This document shows positions 25,743-35,280 of a DNA stretch of 47,974 bases, piece after piece. Both the position numbers and the translations under genes were made by a program. Source of the DNA: Lachnospiraceae bacterium (GTDB taxonomy: Bacteria; Bacillota; Clostridia; Lachnospirales; Lachnospiraceae); contig JAFRSU010000038.1 of NCBI GenBank assembly GCA_017427415.1, forward strand, positions 112,717 through 160,690, written 5' to 3'. The notes beneath the pieces were generated by a model. The model searched no databases. It had not been told where the DNA came from and worked only from the letters and a program-made list of their open reading frames with translations. Position 1 is the stretch's first letter, and every line of letters begins with the position of its first letter.

Positions 25743-27191
25743 TTAGAAACCGAAATATCTTTTTGCGTTATAATATGATAGATCTGCAGCTATACCGCCT
25801 AGTATCTCCTCATCCCATGCATACTCTCCGTTCTCGACAAATCCTGCGAGTATATTGCACATGATACGTCTGAAATATTCATGGCGGGTATATGAGAGGA
25901 AGCTTCTTGAATCGGTAAGCATGCCGACGAAGTTACCGAGTACTCCTTCATTGGCTAAAGACTTCATCTGTGCTTCCATACCTGCCTTATTGTCGTTGAA
26001 CCACCATGCGGAACCATGCTGGAGCTTACAACCGTAAGTACCGTCCTGGAAGCAGCCCATGATGGTCTCTATAACAGCATTTTCTGTAGGGTTAAGGCTA
26101 TAGATTATGGTCTTCGGAAGTCCTGATGCTCCGGTGCTTTTAAGCTCGTCGAGATTTTCACCGTTTAAGTCACAGGCATCTAAGAAATCAGCCAGATTAG
26201 CACCGTTATCCGAACCGAGTATCGCATCATATCCGGTATCAGCGCCTATCCTCTTAAACATCCTGGTATTGTTGTTTCTCTTGCACCCATAATGAAGCTG
26301 CATTACCCAGCCTCTTAAAGTATACTCTCCTGCTAAGAATACCTGGAGTGCATACTTGTATTTATTTATCTGTTCATCATTGAGTGCTTTTCCCGAAAGA
26401 GCAGCCTTAAATATCTCACTTACCTCTTCCTCATTATATGTGCACTTGTAAGGGATATCGGTAAGTCCGTGGTCCGCTATGCAGCATCCGTGATCTGCAA
26501 AATGCTTTAATCTGATCTTTAGGGCTTCTTTCAGGGCAGCATAATCATTTATATCTATACCGGCTGCCTTACCAAGAGTCTCTATATAACTCTTAAACTC
26601 AGGCTTTTCGATATTTACAGCCTTGTCCGGACGCCATGCGGGAAGCACTTTGGTCTCAAAGCTCATATCCGCAGCTATTTTCTCATGCCAGATAAGGGAA
26701 TCCACAGGATCATCCGTGGTGCATATCATTTCAACATTTGAAGCCTTTATAAGACCTCGTGCACTCATCTTTTCAGGCTCTTCTTTTATCTTTTCGTTGC
26801 AAAGCTCCCAGACCTTCTCAGCCGTCTTTGAATTAAGAGGTCCGTCATATCCGAAATATCTTTTTAACTCCAGATGGCTCCACTGATGTACGGGATTACC
26901 GATGCAGCGCTCAAGAGTCCCGGCAAACTTTATAAACTTATCGTGATCGGATGCATTCCCTGTCACGTACTCTTCCATCACTCCGTTGGCTCTCAGCAAT
27001 CTCCACTTATAATGATCGCCTCCCAGCCAAATCTGTGTGATATTCTCGAACTTCCTGTCCTCATATATCTCCTGAGGATTTATATGACAATGATAATCTA
27101 TTATCGGGAGCTTTTCCGCATATTTATGATACAGTATCTTTGCATATTCGTTTTTCAGAAGAAAGTCCTCATCCATGAAATTCTTTTCCAT
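25743..27191 (-). CDS. uxaC: Glucuronate isomerase (uronate isomerase)
   Basis: 482 residues from the ATG at 27191 (AAGGAAGG upstream). Typical UxaC length and features: PIIDYHCHINPQEI metal site near the N-terminus, the WRLLRANGVMEE segment, CTTDDP and the C-terminal GMLTDSRSFLSYTRHEYFRRI. It interconverts glucuronate and fructuronate, or galacturonate and tagaturonate. It is the last gene of kdgA-kdgK-uxaC, so the cluster covers entry and lower steps of uronate breakdown; the reductase and dehydratase genes are not in the window. Confidence 0.95.
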   Translation of the reverse strand: MEKNFMDEDFLLKNEYAKILYHKYAEKLPIIDYHCHINPQEIYEDRKFENITQIWLGGDHYKWRLLRANGVMEEYVTGNASDHDKFIKFAGTLERCIGNPVHQWSHLELKRYFGYDGPLNSKTAEKVWELCNEKIKEEPEKMSARGLIKASNVEMICTTDDPVDSLIWHEKIAADMSFETKVLPAWRPDKAVNIEKPEFKSYIETLGKAAGIDINDYAALKEALKIRLKHFADHGCCIADHGLTDIPYKCTYNEEEVSEIFKAALSGKALNDEQINKYKYALQVFLAGEYTLRGWVMQLHYGCKRNNNTRMFKRIGADTGYDAILGSDNGANLADFLDACDLNGENLDELKSTGASGLPKTIIYSLNPTENAVIETIMGCFQDGTYGCKLQHGSAWWFNDNKAGMEAQMKSLANEGVLGNFVGMLTDSRSFLSYTRHEYFRRIMCNILAGFVENGEYAWDEEILGGIAADLSYYNAKRYFGF

Positions 27192-27305
27192 TTTTCCTTC
27201 CTTATCGCAGGCATGGATATGCATCGGTGACGTGCCTGCCGCGACACCGACGAAAGTCTGAAGTCTTTTTCAAACTTTTATCTTTAACAAGCTTATGTTA
27301 CTGCT

Positions 27306-28328
27306 TTATCTCTGTACTCTGCCCGATGCGTCTCCGCCGGCAAGCTTCTTTACCTCATCCACGGTCACCATGTTGTAATCGCCTTCGATGCTGTGCTTTA
27401 AGCAGCTTGCAGCCACCGCGAAATTGATGGTATCCTGTCCGCTGTAATCGTTAAGGCATGCATAGATAAGTCCGCCGCCGAATGAATCACCGCCGCCTAC
27501 ACGGTCAACGATGTGTACGGGATATGTACGGCTGAAATAGAAATCACTGCCGTCATAGAGCATACCTGCCCAGTCATTGTCGTTAGCTGAAATGGAGCCT
27601 CTTAAGGTGATGGCAACTTTCTTAAAGCCAAACTTCTGAGCAAGCTGTAATGCTACATCCTTATAGCCTTCATGGTCTACCTTACCGGAAGTAACATCCG
27701 TATTTCTTGCCTTGATTCCGAATACATCATCAGCATCCTGCTCATTTGCTATACATACATCCACATACTTGCAGAGCTCACCCATAACCTGTCCGGCCTT
27801 TTCCTTTGACCAGAGCTTATTACGGTAATTAAGGTCACAGCTGACGGTAATACCCTTAGCACGGGCCGCCTTTACAGCCTCTAAACATATCTCTGCAACA
27901 TTGTCGCCTAATGCGGGAGTGATGCCTGTAAAATGGAACCAGTCTGCACCCTCAAGTATATCATCCCAGTCAAACTCATCCTTTGTTGCCTGTGAGATAG
28001 CAGAGCCTGCTCTGTCATATATAACCTTGGAAGGTCTCTGGCTGGCACCTTTCTCTAAGTAATATATACCCAGTCTGTCTCCGCCTCTTAAGATCTCATC
28101 GGTATCAATACCGAATCTTCTTAAAGAGTTCACACATGCCTGTCCTATCTCATGCTTCGGAACCTTGCTTACAAATACCGCATCCACACCGAAGTTCGCA
28201 AGCGAAACAGCTACATTTGCCTCACCGCCGCCGAAAGTAGCACCGTACTTTTCAGCCTGTACAAATCTGTAATATCCTTCAGGTGCAAGTCTTAACATTA
28301 TCTCACCGAATGTAATAACTCTTTTCAT
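27306..28328 (-). CDS. kdgK: 2-keto-3-deoxygluconate kinase (PfkB family)
   Basis: 340 residues starting MKRVITFGEIMLRLAPEG at 28328; an in-frame ATG at 28382 is possible, and neither has a good ribosome site. The ribokinase/PfkB fold is seen from FGGGEANVAVSLANFG (substrate), GITPALGD, and DRVGGGDSFGGGLIYA holding the catalytic Asp and anion hole. It phosphorylates KDG to KDPG, the substrate of the aldolase encoded 102 bp upstream in the same operon. Substrate call depends on that context. Confidence 0.9.
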   Translation of the reverse strand: MKRVITFGEIMLRLAPEGYYRFVQAEKYGATFGGGEANVAVSLANFGVDAVFVSKVPKHEIGQACVNSLRRFGIDTDEILRGGDRLGIYYLEKGASQRPSKVIYDRAGSAISQATKDEFDWDDILEGADWFHFTGITPALGDNVAEICLEAVKAARAKGITVSCDLNYRNKLWSKEKAGQVMGELCKYVDVCIANEQDADDVFGIKARNTDVTSGKVDHEGYKDVALQLAQKFGFKKVAITLRGSISANDNDWAGMLYDGSDFYFSRTYPVHIVDRVGGGDSFGGGLIYACLNDYSGQDTINFAVAASCLKHSIEGDYNMVTVDEVKKLAGGDASGRVQR

Positions 28329-28430
28329 CTTATTTTTCGACTGCTCCCGCTCACAGCTTATCTTGGCAGTCATTCCTTTCATTTTTTTATCTTTTAGATC
28401 GTTAGATGCTGCGTTCCTGCAGAATAACGA

Positions 28431-29069
28431 TCATTTATTGATGTTTTTTACCAGATCTACAGCTTCCTTACACATTCTTTCTATTTCATCAAACTTACCT
28501 TCGGCTATAAGCTTTTTGTCTACCATCCAGCTGCCGCCGCATGCGATAACCTTGTTAAATGCAAGATAATCACAGATGTTATTTGCATTGATGCCGCCTG
28601 TAGGCATGAACTTAACATTGCCGTAAGGTGCAGCCATGGCCTTTATAAGCTTTAGTCCGCCAAGTGCCTCTGCGGGGAAAAACTTTACAACTTCAAGATC
28701 AAACTCAAGTGCTGCCTCAATATCACTGGGATTAGCACATCCGGGTACCATGGGGATACCCTTATCCACGCAGTATCCTACTACCTTAGGATTAAGTCCG
28801 GGACTTACTATGAACTTAGCTCCTGCGGATACTGCCCTATCCACCTGCTCTGTCTTAAGCACGGTACCTGCACCTACAAGCATGTCAGGAAATTCCTTTG
28901 ACATGATCTTAATTGCCTCTTCTGCAGCATCAGTCCTAAACGTAACCTCAGCGCAGGGGATACCTCCGTTCATAAGTGCCTGTCCGAGCTTTACAGCATC
29001 CTCGGCTTTATCGATCGCTACTACAGGAACGATCTTTATTTCCGAGATCTTTTTTAATATATCGTTCAT
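28431..29069 (-). CDS. kdgA: KDPG/KHG aldolase
   Basis: 212 residues. AAGGAGG 5 bp upstream fixes the start at 29069; a longer open frame to 29174 is leader sequence. Class I aldolase motifs: the catalytic Glu region CAEVTFRTDAAEE, GAGTVLKTEQVD, FIVSPGLNP, and the Schiff-base Lys in VVKFFPAEALGG. It splits 2-keto-3-deoxy-6-phosphogluconate into pyruvate and glyceraldehyde-3-phosphate. First gene of the kdgA-kdgK-uxaC operon, behind a TTGAAA-17-TATATA promoter. Confidence 0.94.
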   Translation of the reverse strand: MNDILKKISEIKIVPVVAIDKAEDAVKLGQALMNGGIPCAEVTFRTDAAEEAIKIMSKEFPDMLVGAGTVLKTEQVDRAVSAGAKFIVSPGLNPKVVGYCVDKGIPMVPGCANPSDIEAALEFDLEVVKFFPAEALGGLKLIKAMAAPYGNVKFMPTGGINANNICDYLAFNKVIACGGSWMVDKKLIAEGKFDEIERMCKEAVDLVKNINK

Positions 29070-29211
29070 TTTGCCTCCTTGATCTTGGCGGATCACCGCT
29101 TTCAGACATGATCCGTTTTGCTGCAAAAGCACACAAAGCATCCTGACCGAAAGCCATAAATCCACATTTATCATATTTAAGAACAGTATACACTTTATAA
29201 AAAGATAATGC

Positions 29212-29240
29212 TATATATTTCTTGCTTTTTTCTTTTTCAA
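29212..29240 (-). promoter_or_regulatory. Promoter of the kdgA-kdgK-uxaC operon
   Basis: Minus strand: TTGAAA (29240-29235), a 17-bp spacer, TATATA (29217-29212). The leader to the kdgA ATG is about 136 nt; no clear operator is seen. The remaining sequence between here and 29397 holds a short inverted repeat ATTCCTGTTAAGGAAT (29250-29265) and nothing else recognisable. Confidence 0.55.
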
Positions 29241-29397
29241 AAAAAAAGATTCCTGTTAAGGAATTTTCGAAATCTGCCGATATAAGTCTACGGAGTGGTA
29301 TGCTCTAAGACAGGAAATGAAAGTACAGGACTTTTATGTCCCGGCAGCCCCGGCAGGCAGCGGCTGTCCGATAAAAGCGCCTGCAAAAGGAGAAAAA

Positions 29398-29736
29398 ATG
29401 GCCAATTACCTTGAGATAAAAAACGTATCGGACGGTTATGTCGGAAAAGTAAGACAGGACCTCAAATTTAAAACAGGAAACTTTGTATGGAAGATATTTT
29501 TTAATATCCCGCTCAATCCGTCCACAGTCAATAACCAGAACCTGACCGTGACAAATGCTGCAGGCAAAGCCCTCAGCACACATATAACTTACAATTCGGA
29601 GCTTCACGCCATCGAGATAGCCCCGAAGGAAGCCTATGCCCAGGGCGAATCCTACTTCCTCCACGTCGGCAAACTCGTCGAATCCCGTGGCGGGCAGAGA
29701 CTAAAAGATGAAATAAGTATAGAGTTTGCAGTATAA
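29398..29736 (+). CDS. Small Ig-like (SbsA-type) domain protein without signal peptide
   Basis: 112 residues from the ATG at 29398, chosen because AAAGGAG stands 6 bp upstream; a start at 29317 is open but unsupported. The whole protein is one beta-rich domain: FVWKIFFNIPLNP, STVNNQNLTVTNAAGK, and the IEIAPKEAYAQGESYFLHVGK pattern typical of the bacterial Ig-like domain used in S-layer and surface proteins. Here it stands alone, with no signal peptide, anchor or second domain, so it would stay in the cytoplasm unless exported in another way. Function unknown. Confidence 0.75.
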   Translation: MANYLEIKNVSDGYVGKVRQDLKFKTGNFVWKIFFNIPLNPSTVNNQNLTVTNAAGKALSTHITYNSELHAIEIAPKEAYAQGESYFLHVGKLVESRGGQRLKDEISIEFAV

Positions 29737-29749
29737 GGTCATAAAAAAT

Positions 29750-29789
29750 AAAGCATAACGCAAGCTTCCTTGCAGTTATGCTTTTTCTT
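29750..29789. terminator. Bidirectional terminator
   Basis: Stem AAAGCATAAC / GTTATGCTTT (29750-29759, 29775-29784) extended by GCAAG-CTTC-CTTGC inside, flanked by A-runs on the left and T-runs on the right. It separates the convergent Ig-like gene and murA. Confidence 0.9.
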
Positions 29790-29830
29790 TTGTCATATTG
29801 TAGAGGCCGATCTTAAATGCACGGATAAAC

Positions 29831-31138
29831 TTACGAAACCCCTCTTAATGCCATCTTTCTGCAGTAAAGGTCTTCATCGACATCATCATCAACCTTTTCT
29901 ATCTCGGCACCTAAGCTCTTGAGCTTAACTTCGAACTCTTCATATCCGCGCTCAATGTACTCAACCTGCTCTACTACACTGAATCCGTTAGCCACAAGAC
30001 CTGCGATGACAAGTGCAGCTCCTGCTCTTAAGTCAGGTGAGCATATAGTAGCACCGGTAAGCTTCTCAACACCGTTGATGATGGCGATATTTCCCTCTAC
30101 CCTGATGTTTGCTCCCATTCTTGCCAGCTCATCCACGTACTTAAATCTGTTATCAAAGATATTCTCCGTAACGGTACTTGTACCACGGCTTAATGCAAGC
30201 AATGTGGTCATCTGAGGCTGCATATCGGTCGGGAAACCGGGATATGCAAATGTCTTTATCTGGGCACTCGAAAGCCTGTCATTTGATACGACACGTATCG
30301 AGTCATCATTCTCTATAACCTCGGCACCGATCTCTGAAAGCTTTGCAGATATAGCTTCCATATGCTTAGGTATAACATTCTTTATAAGAACATCGCCTCT
30401 GGTAGCTGCAGCTGCCAGCATGAATGTGCCTGCTTCTATCTGATCGGGGATAACAGCATAAGTGCTTCCGTGAAGCTTCTCAACACCCCTGATCTTGATG
30501 ACATCGGTACCTGCACCTTTTATGTTAGCACCCATACTGTTGAGGAAGTTCGCTACGTCAACGATGTGGGGCTCTTTAGCTACATTCTCAAGGATGGTCT
30601 GTCCGGGTGTAAGTGCAGCTGCAAGCATAACATTGATAGTAGCCCCTACGGAAACGATATCAAAGAAGATATGGCTTCCCTTAAGTGCTGTAGCCTCTGC
30701 TGAAAGTACACCGCCGTAAGTAACCTCTACCTTGGCACCTAACTGTCTGAACCCTTTGATGTGCTGTTCCACGGGACGGCTTCCGATGTTACATCCTCCG
30801 GGGAGCGGAACCTGTGCACGTTTATATTTACCGAGGAGTGCTCCTAACAGATAGTAGGAACCTCTCATCTTACGCATATTTTCATTATCTACAACAAAGC
30901 TGCACATAGAGCCCACGATCTTAACCGTGTGTCTGTCAACTCTGTCAACTATAGCACCCATATCACGGATGGCATCAAGAAGGACATTTATATCCCAGAC
31001 ATCGGGAAGGTTCTCAATGGTAACCATTTCATCCGACATAATGGCTGCAGCAACAATACCCAAAGCTGCATTTTTAGCGCCGTTTATCACGACATCACCT
31101 GCAAGGGATTTTCCGCCTCTTATAATATATTTGCTCAT
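29831..31138 (-). CDS. murA: UDP-N-acetylglucosamine 1-carboxyvinyltransferase
   Basis: 435 residues, full MurA length. The catalytic Cys is C116 in LPGGCNIGSRPVEQHIKGF, so fosfomycin would be expected to bind. Also present are the NGAKNAAL start and the FPTDMQPQMTTLLALS segment. It performs the first committed step of peptidoglycan synthesis in the cytoplasm. It is monocistronic with its own TTTACA-17-TATAAT promoter. The ATG has no visible Shine-Dalgarno; instead a TATGCC/GGCATA stem-loop lies directly ahead of it. Confidence 0.96.
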   Translation of the reverse strand: MSKYIIRGGKSLAGDVVINGAKNAALGIVAAAIMSDEMVTIENLPDVWDINVLLDAIRDMGAIVDRVDRHTVKIVGSMCSFVVDNENMRKMRGSYYLLGALLGKYKRAQVPLPGGCNIGSRPVEQHIKGFRQLGAKVEVTYGGVLSAEATALKGSHIFFDIVSVGATINVMLAAALTPGQTILENVAKEPHIVDVANFLNSMGANIKGAGTDVIKIRGVEKLHGSTYAVIPDQIEAGTFMLAAAATRGDVLIKNVIPKHMEAISAKLSEIGAEVIENDDSIRVVSNDRLSSAQIKTFAYPGFPTDMQPQMTTLLALSRGTSTVTENIFDNRFKYVDELARMGANIRVEGNIAIINGVEKLTGATICSPDLRAGAALVIAGLVANGFSVVEQVEYIERGYEEFEVKLKSLGAEIEKVDDDVDEDLYCRKMALRGVS

Positions 31139-31215
31139 TTATGTAGTGGTATTATGCCCTTTTTAAAAGGCATATCCTTTCATTTTACTATATACTTCTA
31201 GTTCTATTTCTCCCT

Positions 31216-31244
31216 ATTATAACCTTTTGTAACATTTTTGTAAA
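31216..31244 (-). promoter_or_regulatory. murA promoter
   Basis: Minus strand: TTTACA (31244-31239), a 17-bp spacer, TATAAT (31221-31216). The leader is about 70 nt and includes a stem-loop (31154-31175). Confidence 0.65.
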
Positions 31245-31284
31245 CTCTTTTTTTATTTTTTTTGCAAAATATGCAAAAAAGCCT

Positions 31285-31312
31285 TTGACAAACGCTATTT
31301 ATCAATTATAAT
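31285..31312 (+). promoter_or_regulatory. Promoter of the HD-GYP gene
   Basis: TTGACA (31285-31290), a 16-bp spacer, TATAAT (31307-31312). It is divergent from the murA promoter. Confidence 0.75.
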
Positions 31313-31369
31313 TATACTTGGGGAAATAAATGTATCATATGCTATCAATGTAGAAACATGGAGGTTTTT

Positions 31370-32452
31370 ATGGATGTAAAGCGTATTGGGATAAATGAAG
31401 TAAAAAGCGGTATGCTGGTCGCCTACGATGTTTTAAATGACTCGGGACAACTGCTTTTTCCTGCCGGTGCAAGACTGACGGAAAAAGCTATTACCCGTAT
31501 GCGCTTCCATGCCATACCTTTTATCAGGATATATATTGAAAATCCGTCCGATGCGGTGGATGACGGGGTAGACGAGCAATCCTTCTTTGAAAAGCTCAGA
31601 GACACCGAAGAATTCAAGGAATTCAACGAAAAATTTACCGATGTTGCCGCTACCTTCGAAGAAGAAATGCGAAGAGTCCTGCGTGAAGGCGGAGATACGG
31701 ACAGTACTTCTCTTTCCAACGGTGTAAAGAAAATACTCGGATCGTGTCGCTCCGGCATACAGGTATTTGACCTGCTTCACTGTTCAAGGACTTATGATGA
31801 GGTTGTGTTTGCCCACTCCCTTAATGTTGCGATCATCAGTGCGGTACTAGGCGGATGGCTGCATTTCAGTGCCGAAGATATTGACACTCTTATAGTATGC
31901 GGTATCTATCATGATATCGGTAAACTGGTCATACCCAAAGAGATCATCGATAAGCCCGGCCCTCTTACTCCCGATGAATTCAATGTGATAAAGACTCACA
32001 CGACTAAAGGCTACGCCATTCTCAACAAGATGAACCTTGACAGACGTGTAAAGCTTGCTGCTCTTATGCACCATGAGAGAAGCGACGGATCCGGCTATCC
32101 GTTCGGTGTGACCGGCGACCGTGTGGACGACCTTACAAAGGTTATCGCTATAGCCGATGTATACGAAGCGATGACCGCACCGAGAAAATACCGTAAAGCA
32201 AGATGTCCTTTTGAAGCTGTACGAATGTTTGAATCAAGCGGTCTGGCACTTTATGATACCTCATTTCTTATGACTTTCCTTGAGCACATAACCATGTGCT
32301 ATATGGGATACAGAGTAAGGCTTAACGACGGGACGATAGGCACCATCGTATACATGAACAAGCAGGATGACACCAGGCCGATGATACGAGTCGGTTCGGA
32401 ATATATCAATCTGTTCAGGAATCCCGAACTGTACATTGAGGAAATCTTATAA
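31370..32452 (+). CDS. HD-GYP domain protein, probable c-di-GMP phosphodiesterase
   Basis: 360 residues from the ATG at 31370 (GGAGG 5 bp upstream). Residues 1-65 are a small beta domain that often precedes HD-GYP (KSGMLVAYDVLNDSGQLLFPAG). The HD-GYP core has H149, HDIGK at 181-185, H210 and HHERSDGSGYP at 234-244, so metal ligands and the GYP motif are complete. It should hydrolyse c-di-GMP. There is no membrane segment or receiver domain, so the input signal is unknown. Monocistronic, ending at a strong terminator. In this genome c-di-GMP could affect the tad pilus, but nothing in the window proves that. Confidence 0.9.
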   Translation: MDVKRIGINEVKSGMLVAYDVLNDSGQLLFPAGARLTEKAITRMRFHAIPFIRIYIENPSDAVDDGVDEQSFFEKLRDTEEFKEFNEKFTDVAATFEEEMRRVLREGGDTDSTSLSNGVKKILGSCRSGIQVFDLLHCSRTYDEVVFAHSLNVAIISAVLGGWLHFSAEDIDTLIVCGIYHDIGKLVIPKEIIDKPGPLTPDEFNVIKTHTTKGYAILNKMNLDRRVKLAALMHHERSDGSGYPFGVTGDRVDDLTKVIAIADVYEAMTAPRKYRKARCPFEAVRMFESSGLALYDTSFLMTFLEHITMCYMGYRVRLNDGTIGTIVYMNKQDDTRPMIRVGSEYINLFRNPELYIEEIL

Positions 32453-32522
32453 GACACCGGGTTATGTATCAATCTTACGATATTTTCTCACTCAATACTC
32501 CAACGTTCTACTCTTAACAGTA

Positions 32523-32560
32523 AAGGCCTACCTGCCAGTAAGCAGTTAGGCCTTATTTTT
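32523..32560. terminator. Terminator between the HD-GYP gene and the TPR-AAA gene
   Basis: Stem AAGGCCTACCTGC / GCAGTTAGGCCTT (one mismatch), loop CAGTAA, followed by TATTTTTGTT. It serves the rightward gene and may serve the convergent leftward one. Confidence 0.88.
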
Positions 32561-32586
32561 GTTATTTCATAGATAATGACAATGTA

Positions 32587-35256
32587 TTAGATAGAATTGG
32601 GTATATCCTTACTGATTATAACATTGCTTCTTACATGCTTCTCATGCTCTAAAGTCTGGCGGATATAAGCCTCGCCGTTTCTCTGCTCGGCATTGTCGAG
32701 AGTTTTTACCAAGTACTTCTCTGTCCTTGCAAGTGCACCCTCTTCGGTAGCTCTCAAGATTCCCTTTATCCTCTTGGACATAAGGTCATATGCTTCCGAC
32801 TCAAATACGAATCCGGCTTTTCCGATCTTATAATCAACATAGTCAAACAAATCTTCCTGATTAAATGCAGGTATGATCACTCTGGGTCTAAACATATCCT
32901 CAAACTTTTCCCTGTTTCTGAAAAGTTCTACCATATTCTTTCGGTAATCGGCTATAACTATCATCGTGTTTCTTCCGAGCTTCTTTATGATATCCGAAAT
33001 ATCCCATATGGCTTCTTCAGAAAGATCGCCTGCCTGATTTACCACAAGACATCTTCCTCTAAGCTTTTCTGTCCTGTCTTTAAGGTTTATCTGGTTTACC
33101 TTATTGGCATCCGTCCATACGGTCTGAGATGCACTTATAAAACCGCTGTCTGCCATAAACTTGGCAAATCCGTGTGCTATCGCTTTCTTACCTGTACCGC
33201 GTTCACCTATGATACAGTAGTTCATGGTCTCTTCGGTATTGTCCGCCAGACGCTCTAAGCATTTAAGTATCTGGGAATTCATATCCTTCTGGCATGCAAA
33301 GAATCCGAAATAATCCTCCAGGGTCTTTCCTGATTTTTTAAGATAACCGGCTATCACGCTGTTCTCAGGCACCTCGATGCATTTAAGCTGTTTGGGTGTG
33401 TAAATACCGTCCTTAGGAACACGCTCGGTACTTATCTGTACTTCCTTCAGGCTCTCCGTAATATCAACAGTGAAATCATCTGTATCAACCGCAGCATCTG
33501 TCACTATACCTGCAGCTGTGGTTACAGCTGCAACTGTCTCTTTCCCTGCCAGCGATGCTTTTTCTTCCTGAAGTGCCTTTTCATTTGCCAGACGGGCCAG
33601 TTGCTTTTGATGATCGAGGAATTTACGTTTGTCCTTCTTTCTCTCGCTTTCTATAAAACGCTGCTTTTCGAGCTCTGCCTCACGTTCCTTCCGCAGCTTT
33701 TCTTCGTTCTCTAAAGTCTGCTGTTTCTTTATATCGTCCTGCTTCTTCTTTTCTTTTTCCTGTATCTTTTCTTTAAATCTGGACATCCAGCCCTTCTTCG
33801 GAGTTTTATCCTTATCCTTAGGTTTATCCTCTACGAAGCCAAGCTCCCTCTCCACTGCTTCAAGCAGCTGGGATTTGGGTGATTTCTCATAATCATCATC
33901 GTAATCTTCTTCTTTTCTTGAGGAAGGTTTTTCCTGCTTTTTGACAGGCGGTCTTACTATGGTTCTGTCGGCATCCTTCTTTGCATCTCCGCTTTCTATA
34001 TCAGGCCTGCTCCAGACTCTGGTCATGTCTTCAGGCTTCTGCTCTTCCTTCTGGGGCTTGTCTTCACTGTCCTCGATAAGCGCCTGCTCTACTGCCTTAG
34101 CTATCTCATCCTCAAAAAGATCGGTCTCATGTACAGGACGTGTTACCGCCTTCTTTATACTCTCCTCGGATACCTGAGGTTCTGTATATGCAATCTTTTC
34201 ATCAGCTATCTTGAGGTCTTCTTCGGTGTACTCCTCCTCAATATAGTCTTCTTCAGGTAATTTTTCTGTCGCTGTATACTCAACTTCCTGTGCATCGTAT
34301 GTGTCTGTGTCAGCCACAGCAACATCTGAATTGTCATCTGAATCGGCTGATATGACAGTCTCCGTATTCTCCTCACCAGCGAAAGCCTCAGCGTTTTCCG
34401 TATCGGGGAGTTTCTCTGTTGCCACAGCTGCATCTGTTACAACTTCATCAGTCTCATTATCATCCGATACAGCGCCGTTTACAGGTACAGCCTGAGGTAC
34501 AGCCACCTGAGGCTCACCGTTCCATGTAGCCCTGTATTTTTCACTTATGGATGTTTTCTTTTCAGCCTCTTCAGGAATATCTGCAACCGCTTCTGTATTT
34601 CCGGTATCAGCCTGATCAGCATCCCCCTGACTGTCTGATACTTCACCCTCATTTACCTTTTGACCGGAGAGCTCACGTAACGATATCTCTCCCGAATAAT
34701 ATGCTTTAAGTGCCCTTGCCTTATCTACAGCTTCGCCGTCTCCGAACCATATGATGATATCGTCACATGTCTTTATGCATTTCTCGGCATCACCCATCTT
34801 GTGATAGAGCTTGGCAAGCTCATATCCCCAAGTGTCGTAGAACTCTACTCTTTTCAGCTCCTCAAGGCTTGCAGCCTGCTCTCTTAAACTCTTTCCCTTT
34901 AATCGGTCGATCTTATATTTGAAGATATAATTATAATAATCATTAGGAGCCATTTTCTTAAAATCAGCATAATACTTCTCGGCCTCATCAACCTTTTTCA
35001 GCCTGATGCAGATATTTACCAACTCCATTGCTACACGTCTGGTCTTTCTTCTGTCATATACCACACTGTAGCATTCTTTGGCACGTCCGAGCATACCGTT
35101 ATTAAGGTATACTTCGCCTATGACCATACAGTCAAGATTGTCCTTCAGCTTCGCAGGATCTATGCCGTCGGCCAGTTCAAGAGCCTCTTCGTATTTTTCT
35201 TCTCTTAAAAGACCCTTTATCTCTTCTATCTTAACAAAATTCTTATAACGGTCCAT
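32587..35256 (-). CDS. TPR - disordered linker - AAA+-like ATPase protein, function unknown
   Basis: 889 residues in three parts. 1-205: helical TPR-like repeats (EEALELADGIDP, GRAKECYSVVYD, AEKYYADFKKM, AEKCIKTCDDII). About 205-600: low-complexity, strongly acidic region rich in Val/Ala/Glu/Asp, then a Lys/Glu/Arg coiled coil (KIQEKEKKKQDDIKKQ). About 635-889: an AAA-type ATPase with Walker A GERGTGKKA, a Walker B-like CLVVNQAGDLS in which acidic residues are altered, and NTMIVIADYRK as sensor. The fold resembles CbbX/SpoVK-type AAA modules. There is no signal peptide. It could be a scaffold that couples ATP to protein assembly. I do not recognise a named family. Confidence 0.8.
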   Translation of the reverse strand: MDRYKNFVKIEEIKGLLREEKYEEALELADGIDPAKLKDNLDCMVIGEVYLNNGMLGRAKECYSVVYDRRKTRRVAMELVNICIRLKKVDEAEKYYADFKKMAPNDYYNYIFKYKIDRLKGKSLREQAASLEELKRVEFYDTWGYELAKLYHKMGDAEKCIKTCDDIIIWFGDGEAVDKARALKAYYSGEISLRELSGQKVNEGEVSDSQGDADQADTGNTEAVADIPEEAEKKTSISEKYRATWNGEPQVAVPQAVPVNGAVSDDNETDEVVTDAAVATEKLPDTENAEAFAGEENTETVISADSDDNSDVAVADTDTYDAQEVEYTATEKLPEEDYIEEEYTEEDLKIADEKIAYTEPQVSEESIKKAVTRPVHETDLFEDEIAKAVEQALIEDSEDKPQKEEQKPEDMTRVWSRPDIESGDAKKDADRTIVRPPVKKQEKPSSRKEEDYDDDYEKSPKSQLLEAVERELGFVEDKPKDKDKTPKKGWMSRFKEKIQEKEKKKQDDIKKQQTLENEEKLRKEREAELEKQRFIESERKKDKRKFLDHQKQLARLANEKALQEEKASLAGKETVAAVTTAAGIVTDAAVDTDDFTVDITESLKEVQISTERVPKDGIYTPKQLKCIEVPENSVIAGYLKKSGKTLEDYFGFFACQKDMNSQILKCLERLADNTEETMNYCIIGERGTGKKAIAHGFAKFMADSGFISASQTVWTDANKVNQINLKDRTEKLRGRCLVVNQAGDLSEEAIWDISDIIKKLGRNTMIVIADYRKNMVELFRNREKFEDMFRPRVIIPAFNQEDLFDYVDYKIGKAGFVFESEAYDLMSKRIKGILRATEEGALARTEKYLVKTLDNAEQRNGEAYIRQTLEHEKHVRSNVIISKDIPNSI

Positions 35257-35280
35257 TTTGATAATCCTTTACTCTCAAGT

